DNA from: an uncultured Erythrobacter sp.
Lineage (GTDB): Bacteria; Pseudomonadota; Alphaproteobacteria; Sphingomonadales; Sphingomonadaceae
NCBI RefSeq assembly: GCF_947499705.1
Contig: NZ_CANMPJ010000001.1
Location: forward strand, 2,577,501-2,641,500
Length of the DNA: 64,000 nt
Reading direction: 5' to 3'
A program made the position numbers and the translations under genes. Positions within the stretch are counted from its first letter, which is position 1, and each line of letters begins with the position of its first letter. The notes below the pieces were generated by a model. The model did no database searches, was not told where the DNA came from, and saw only the letters and a list, made by a program, of their open reading frames with translations. This document shows positions 61,361 through 64,000 of the stretch, piece by piece.

Positions 61361-62022
61361 GCCGCTCCGGGCGCAACCCTGATCGCCGGGTGAAAACCGC
61401 AAAGAAGCGCACGGCATCGCAGGTCCGCTGGCTCGAACGCCAGCTCAACGATCCATATGTGAAGCAGGCGAAGGCCGATGGCTACCGCAGCCGTGCGGCC
61501 TACAAGCTGATCGAGCTGGATGATCGGTTCGGCCTGATCCGAGGCTCCAAACGCGTGGTCGATCTCGGCATCGCTCCGGGCGGCTGGGCGCAAGTTGTGC
61601 GGGCCAAGGCGCCCAAGGCCAACGTCGTCGGTATCGACTTGCTCCCGACCGAACCGATCGAGGGCGTCACCATCTTCGAAATGGATTTCATGGACGATGC
61701 TGCACCGGCTGCGCTTGAGGAAGCCCTGGGAGGACCGCCTGATCTGGTTTTGTCGGACATGGCCGCCAACACTGTAGGGCACAAGCAGACCGACCATTTG
61801 CGCACAATGGCACTGGTAGAAGCAGGCGCGTGGTTCGCCACCGAAACACTGGAAAAGGGCGGCGCGTTTGTCGCCAAAGTGCTGGCGGGAGGCACCGACA
61901 CGGAGCTGCTCACTCTGCTCAAGCAGCATTTCACCAGCGTCAAACACGCCAAACCACCGGCGAGCCGCAAGGGCTCATCCGAGTGGTATGTCGTGGCTCA
62001 GGGTTTCAAGGGGCGCGGCTAA
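61357..62022 (+). CDS. rlmE: 23S rRNA (uridine-2552 2'-O) methyltransferase
   Basis: A 221-residue FtsJ/RlmE enzyme. The SAM site is VVDLGIAPGGWAQVV, the K-D-K-E tetrad lies in YRSRAAYKL, DLVLSDMAANT, GAFVAKVLAG and the SSEWYVV end. It methylates U2552 of 23S rRNA late in 50S assembly. Its N-terminus is basic (RNPDRRVKTAKKR). It overlaps ppx by 4 bases, so they are one operon, and is convergent with the cytochrome gene. Confidence 0.94.
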   Translation: MSRSGRNPDRRVKTAKKRTASQVRWLERQLNDPYVKQAKADGYRSRAAYKLIELDDRFGLIRGSKRVVDLGIAPGGWAQVVRAKAPKANVVGIDLLPTEPIEGVTIFEMDFMDDAAPAALEEALGGPPDLVLSDMAANTVGHKQTDHLRTMALVEAGAWFATETLEKGGAFVAKVLAGGTDTELLTLLKQHFTSVKHAKPPASRKGSSEWYVVAQGFKGRG

Positions 62023-62040
62023 GCGCCCGGTTGAGCAAGC

Positions 62041-62742
62041 TTACTCTTCGCCTGCTGCTTCGGCGATTTCTTCGCCAGCATTTTGTTCGGCTTCGGCCTC
62101 GGCAACTTCACCAGCTTCGCCATCCTCAGGCGTTGCTTCGGCGGCTGCTTCCTCGACATATGCCGGGATTTCGAGGTTTGAACCCAGCGAATTCATGTAA
62201 AGCGCAACAGCGGCGCGATCCTCGATCTTCGACAGGCCAGCAAAGCTCATCTTGGTTCCATCGGCGAAAGCGCGCGGGCTCTTGAGCCATTCGCTCATGG
62301 TTTCCCAGTCCCACACGCCGCCTTTGTCAGCGAGCGCAGAGCTGTAGTCGAAACCCGGCTTGGCAGCGAGGGAAGCTCCCATGATGCCGTGCAGATTCGG
62401 ACCAACGCCGTTGGCGCCGCCTGCTTCAACCGTGTGGCATGACGAGCACTTTGCGTAGACCTTTTCGCCTTTGGCAATCAGTTCAGCCGGTGCCATCATG
62501 TTGAGCGCTTCGACCATACCAATCTCGGCCGGACCGGCGCTTTCATCGACCACGCCTTCGATCACATATCCGAGCTGCTCGGGGCGCTCGGGATTGTCGC
62601 CGTGGAAATATTTCCCCGACAGGATCGAAAGGCCAAGGCCAAGGCCAGCCGCGAACAGAACCCAGCCCGCTGCCGTGTTGAACAGATCGCCACCGCCCGT
62701 CTCGGCTTCCGGCGTCGTTTCCGAAGAGTTTTCTTGTGTCAT
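62041..62742 (-). CDS. Membrane-anchored c-type cytochrome with acidic C-terminal tail
   Basis: A 233-residue protein. An uncleaved N-terminal helix (AAGWVLFAAGLGLGLSIL, about 22-40) anchors the cytochrome domain in the periplasm. The heme site is KCSSCHT near 105, with the Met ligand in DGTKMSFAG near 170. This is the plan of CycM/cytochrome c552, which carries electrons from bc1 to an oxidase. The last 38 residues are almost only Glu, Ala and Gly, an unusual tail. ATG 62742 is chosen because upstream codons do not fit. Confidence 0.87.
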   Translation of the reverse strand: MTQENSSETTPEAETGGGDLFNTAAGWVLFAAGLGLGLSILSGKYFHGDNPERPEQLGYVIEGVVDESAGPAEIGMVEALNMMAPAELIAKGEKVYAKCSSCHTVEAGGANGVGPNLHGIMGASLAAKPGFDYSSALADKGGVWDWETMSEWLKSPRAFADGTKMSFAGLSKIEDRAAVALYMNSLGSNLEIPAYVEEAAAEATPEDGEAGEVAEAEAEQNAGEEIAEAAGEE

Positions 62743-62861
62743 CCCGGCGCCCCAATAATGCCGCCTCCACGTGGTGGCAAGGGCGATCACAACATCATTT
62801 CTTGCACAGCTTGCAAGTAGGGTTGCCGCCCGGTCGATGCCGCTATAGCAAGCGCGTAATC

Positions 62862-63755
62862 ATGCGTAGCTTTCCCGGTCCTGCTCTCGAGATTGTCGAC
62901 AAGTTGCGCACAGCCGCATCGGTCGATCCATCAAAGGCAATTGCGTTTCAGGGTTCGCCGGGGGCCAATTCGCACCGCGCCGCTACGGAAGCGCGGCCCG
63001 ATGCCTTGCCATTGCCGTGTTTCAGCTTCGAAGATGCGCTTGAAGCGGTCAAGGACGGGCGCGCTGGTCAGGCGATCATTCCGATCGAAAATTCGCAGCA
63101 TGGGCGCGTTGCCGACATCCACTTTCTGTTGCCGGAAAGCGGGCTTGCGATTGTCGGCGAGTATTTCCTGCCGATCCATCATGCGCTGATGGGTCTCGGC
63201 AAAGGCCCCTATGAAGCCGCCTACAGCCATCCGCAAGCGCTGGGACAATCGCGATTCTTCTTGCGGGAGCGCGGCATCGTACCGTTGAGCTATGCCGACA
63301 CAGCGGGCGCGGCGGCGTTCGTGGCAGAGCGCTGCGATCCCAAGCTGGCGGCAATTGCGCCTGCCATTGCCGCTGAACTCTATGGCCTTGAGATCGCGGA
63401 AACGCATGTCGAGGACAGCGAAGACAATATGACGCGGTTCGTCGTTTTGGCCGACGCGCCGGTCGCTCCGGAGACGCTCCAAGGCAAGGACGCGATCACC
63501 ACTTTCATCTTCGAGGTGAAGAATATTCCGGCGGCGCTCTACAAGGTGCTTGGCTGTTTCGCGACCAATGGCGTCAACATGACCAAGCTCGAAAGCTACC
63601 AGCAGGGCACCAGCTTTTCCGCAACGATGTTCTATGCCGACATCATCGGCATGCCGGGTGATCCGGCAGTCGACCGCGCGCTGGAAGAATGCGCGTTTCA
63701 TTCCAAGGAATTGCGCCTGCTCGGCACGTACGAACAAGCACGTCCGCGCGGATAA
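62862..63755 (+). CDS. pheA: Prephenate dehydratase
   Basis: A 297-residue monofunctional enzyme turning prephenate into phenylpyruvate for phenylalanine. The catalytic domain shows IAFQGSPGANSHRA, IPIENSQHGRVADIH, YSHPQALGQ and the Thr-Arg-Phe triad NMTRFVVLA. An ACT domain follows (TTFIFEVKNIPAALYKVLGCF, then TKLESYQ) for feedback by phenylalanine. No chorismate mutase is fused. ATG 62862 is used. It is divergent from the cytochrome gene. Confidence 0.94.
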   Translation: MRSFPGPALEIVDKLRTAASVDPSKAIAFQGSPGANSHRAATEARPDALPLPCFSFEDALEAVKDGRAGQAIIPIENSQHGRVADIHFLLPESGLAIVGEYFLPIHHALMGLGKGPYEAAYSHPQALGQSRFFLRERGIVPLSYADTAGAAAFVAERCDPKLAAIAPAIAAELYGLEIAETHVEDSEDNMTRFVVLADAPVAPETLQGKDAITTFIFEVKNIPAALYKVLGCFATNGVNMTKLESYQQGTSFSATMFYADIIGMPGDPAVDRALEECAFHSKELRLLGTYEQARPRG

Positions 63756-63827
63756 TCGACAACAACCTCGTTTCGCTTGGCTTGGGGTGTTGCACCCTGC
63801 GGTGAGCCGTGCCACCACTTCAGATGC

Positions 63828-64000
63828 ATGACCACCGTGATGCAATCTTCCTCGGCACAATCCAATGCCTTCTCAGGGTCCTCCGCACCGGAGGGGTGGG
63901 AAGATGTGCGCAGCGACCCCGACATCCAGTTCGAGCGGGTAGATATCCCGCAGCAACCACCGCGCGAGCCGAACTGGTTCGAAAAGATGATTCAGAGCGT
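63828..64000 (+). CDS. N-terminal fragment of an unidentified protein, cut by window edge
   Basis: An open frame of 57 codons runs to the right edge from ATG 63828 (start MTTVMQSSSAQSNAFSG, then WEDVRSDPDIQFERV and PREPNWFEKMIQSV). It looks coding by its even use of residues and lack of stops. I recognise no domain. The ATG at 63824 is out of frame with it. No function can be given. Confidence 0.5.
   Translation, partial: MTTVMQSSSAQSNAFSGSSAPEGWEDVRSDPDIQFERVDIPQQPPREPNWFEKMIQS

Noticed and set aside
1..64000. CRISPR arrays, insertion sequences or rRNA genes
   Set aside because: I saw no regularly spaced repeats, transposase motifs or rRNA segments.

Overview
The window looks like chromosomal DNA of a heterotrophic, probably marine alphaproteobacterium of the Sphingomonadales, most likely Erythrobacteraceae. 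The grounds are a canonical alphaproteobacterial general stress response locus (phyR, sensor kinase, nepR, ecfG), two very large TonB-dependent receptors, a tryptophan-halogenase-like gene beside a receptor, class I PHA synthase with a phasin, and high GC with tight ATGA/GTGA gene overlaps. This assignment is inference; no 16S gene is present.

Positions 1-23600 are a glycan utilisation region. Its left part handles beta-galactosides: galactokinase (cut by the window edge), GH42 beta-galactosidase, a Gfo/Idh/MocA oxidoreductase, an aldo/keto reductase, a TauD-like dioxygenase and two SLC5-type sodium symporters. A BciA-like 8-vinyl reductase homologue sits between the two symporters. Its right part fits beta-1,3-glucan (laminarin-type) use: lipoprotein GH3 and GH16 enzymes, an MFS permease, a LacI regulator, a TonB receptor, a flavin halogenase homologue, a secreted protein with a duplicated beta-sandwich-like module, and a secreted amidohydrolase. 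Three related 16-bp palindromic sites upstream of GH3, receptor/halogenase and the duplicated-module gene suggest one LacI regulon.

Positions 23777-32345 hold the most interesting locus. A second TonB receptor is followed by a lasso-peptide-type biosynthetic cluster: divergent B2 protease, then HPr-kinase-like peptide kinase, PqqD-like B1 (RRE), asparagine-synthetase-like cyclase C, and a small 47-codon precursor gene at 30955-31098. The precursor has a recognisable leader motif, a plausible Gly/Glu macrolactam ring and a C-terminal serine, which matches the presence of a kinase. It has its own predicted promoter over a perfect palindrome and a strong terminator. Two tail-collar-domain proteins lie convergently behind it. 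No dedicated ABC exporter and no isopeptidase are visible.

Positions 32584-40401 carry a VTT membrane protein, an SDR, a Crp-type regulator, tRNA-Thr and tRNA-Cys, a thioesterase, an enoyl-CoA hydratase family protein, an overlapping membrane protein/JAB/winged-helix operon, a membrane-anchored LuxR-type HTH protein and an AlaC-type aminotransferase. Positions 40551-43567 are PHA storage: phaC and a phasin with a histone-like N-terminus, the phasin promoter being flanked by two TGC-N3-GCA sites.

Positions 43752-64000 are mostly housekeeping: clpS, lptF-lptG, a fatty acid desaturase, the stress-response locus, a dicarboxylate-type symporter, glmM, thiD, a LOG-family protein, tRNA-Gln, ppx/gppA, rlmE, a membrane-anchored cytochrome c, prephenate dehydratase, and the start of an unidentified gene at the right edge.
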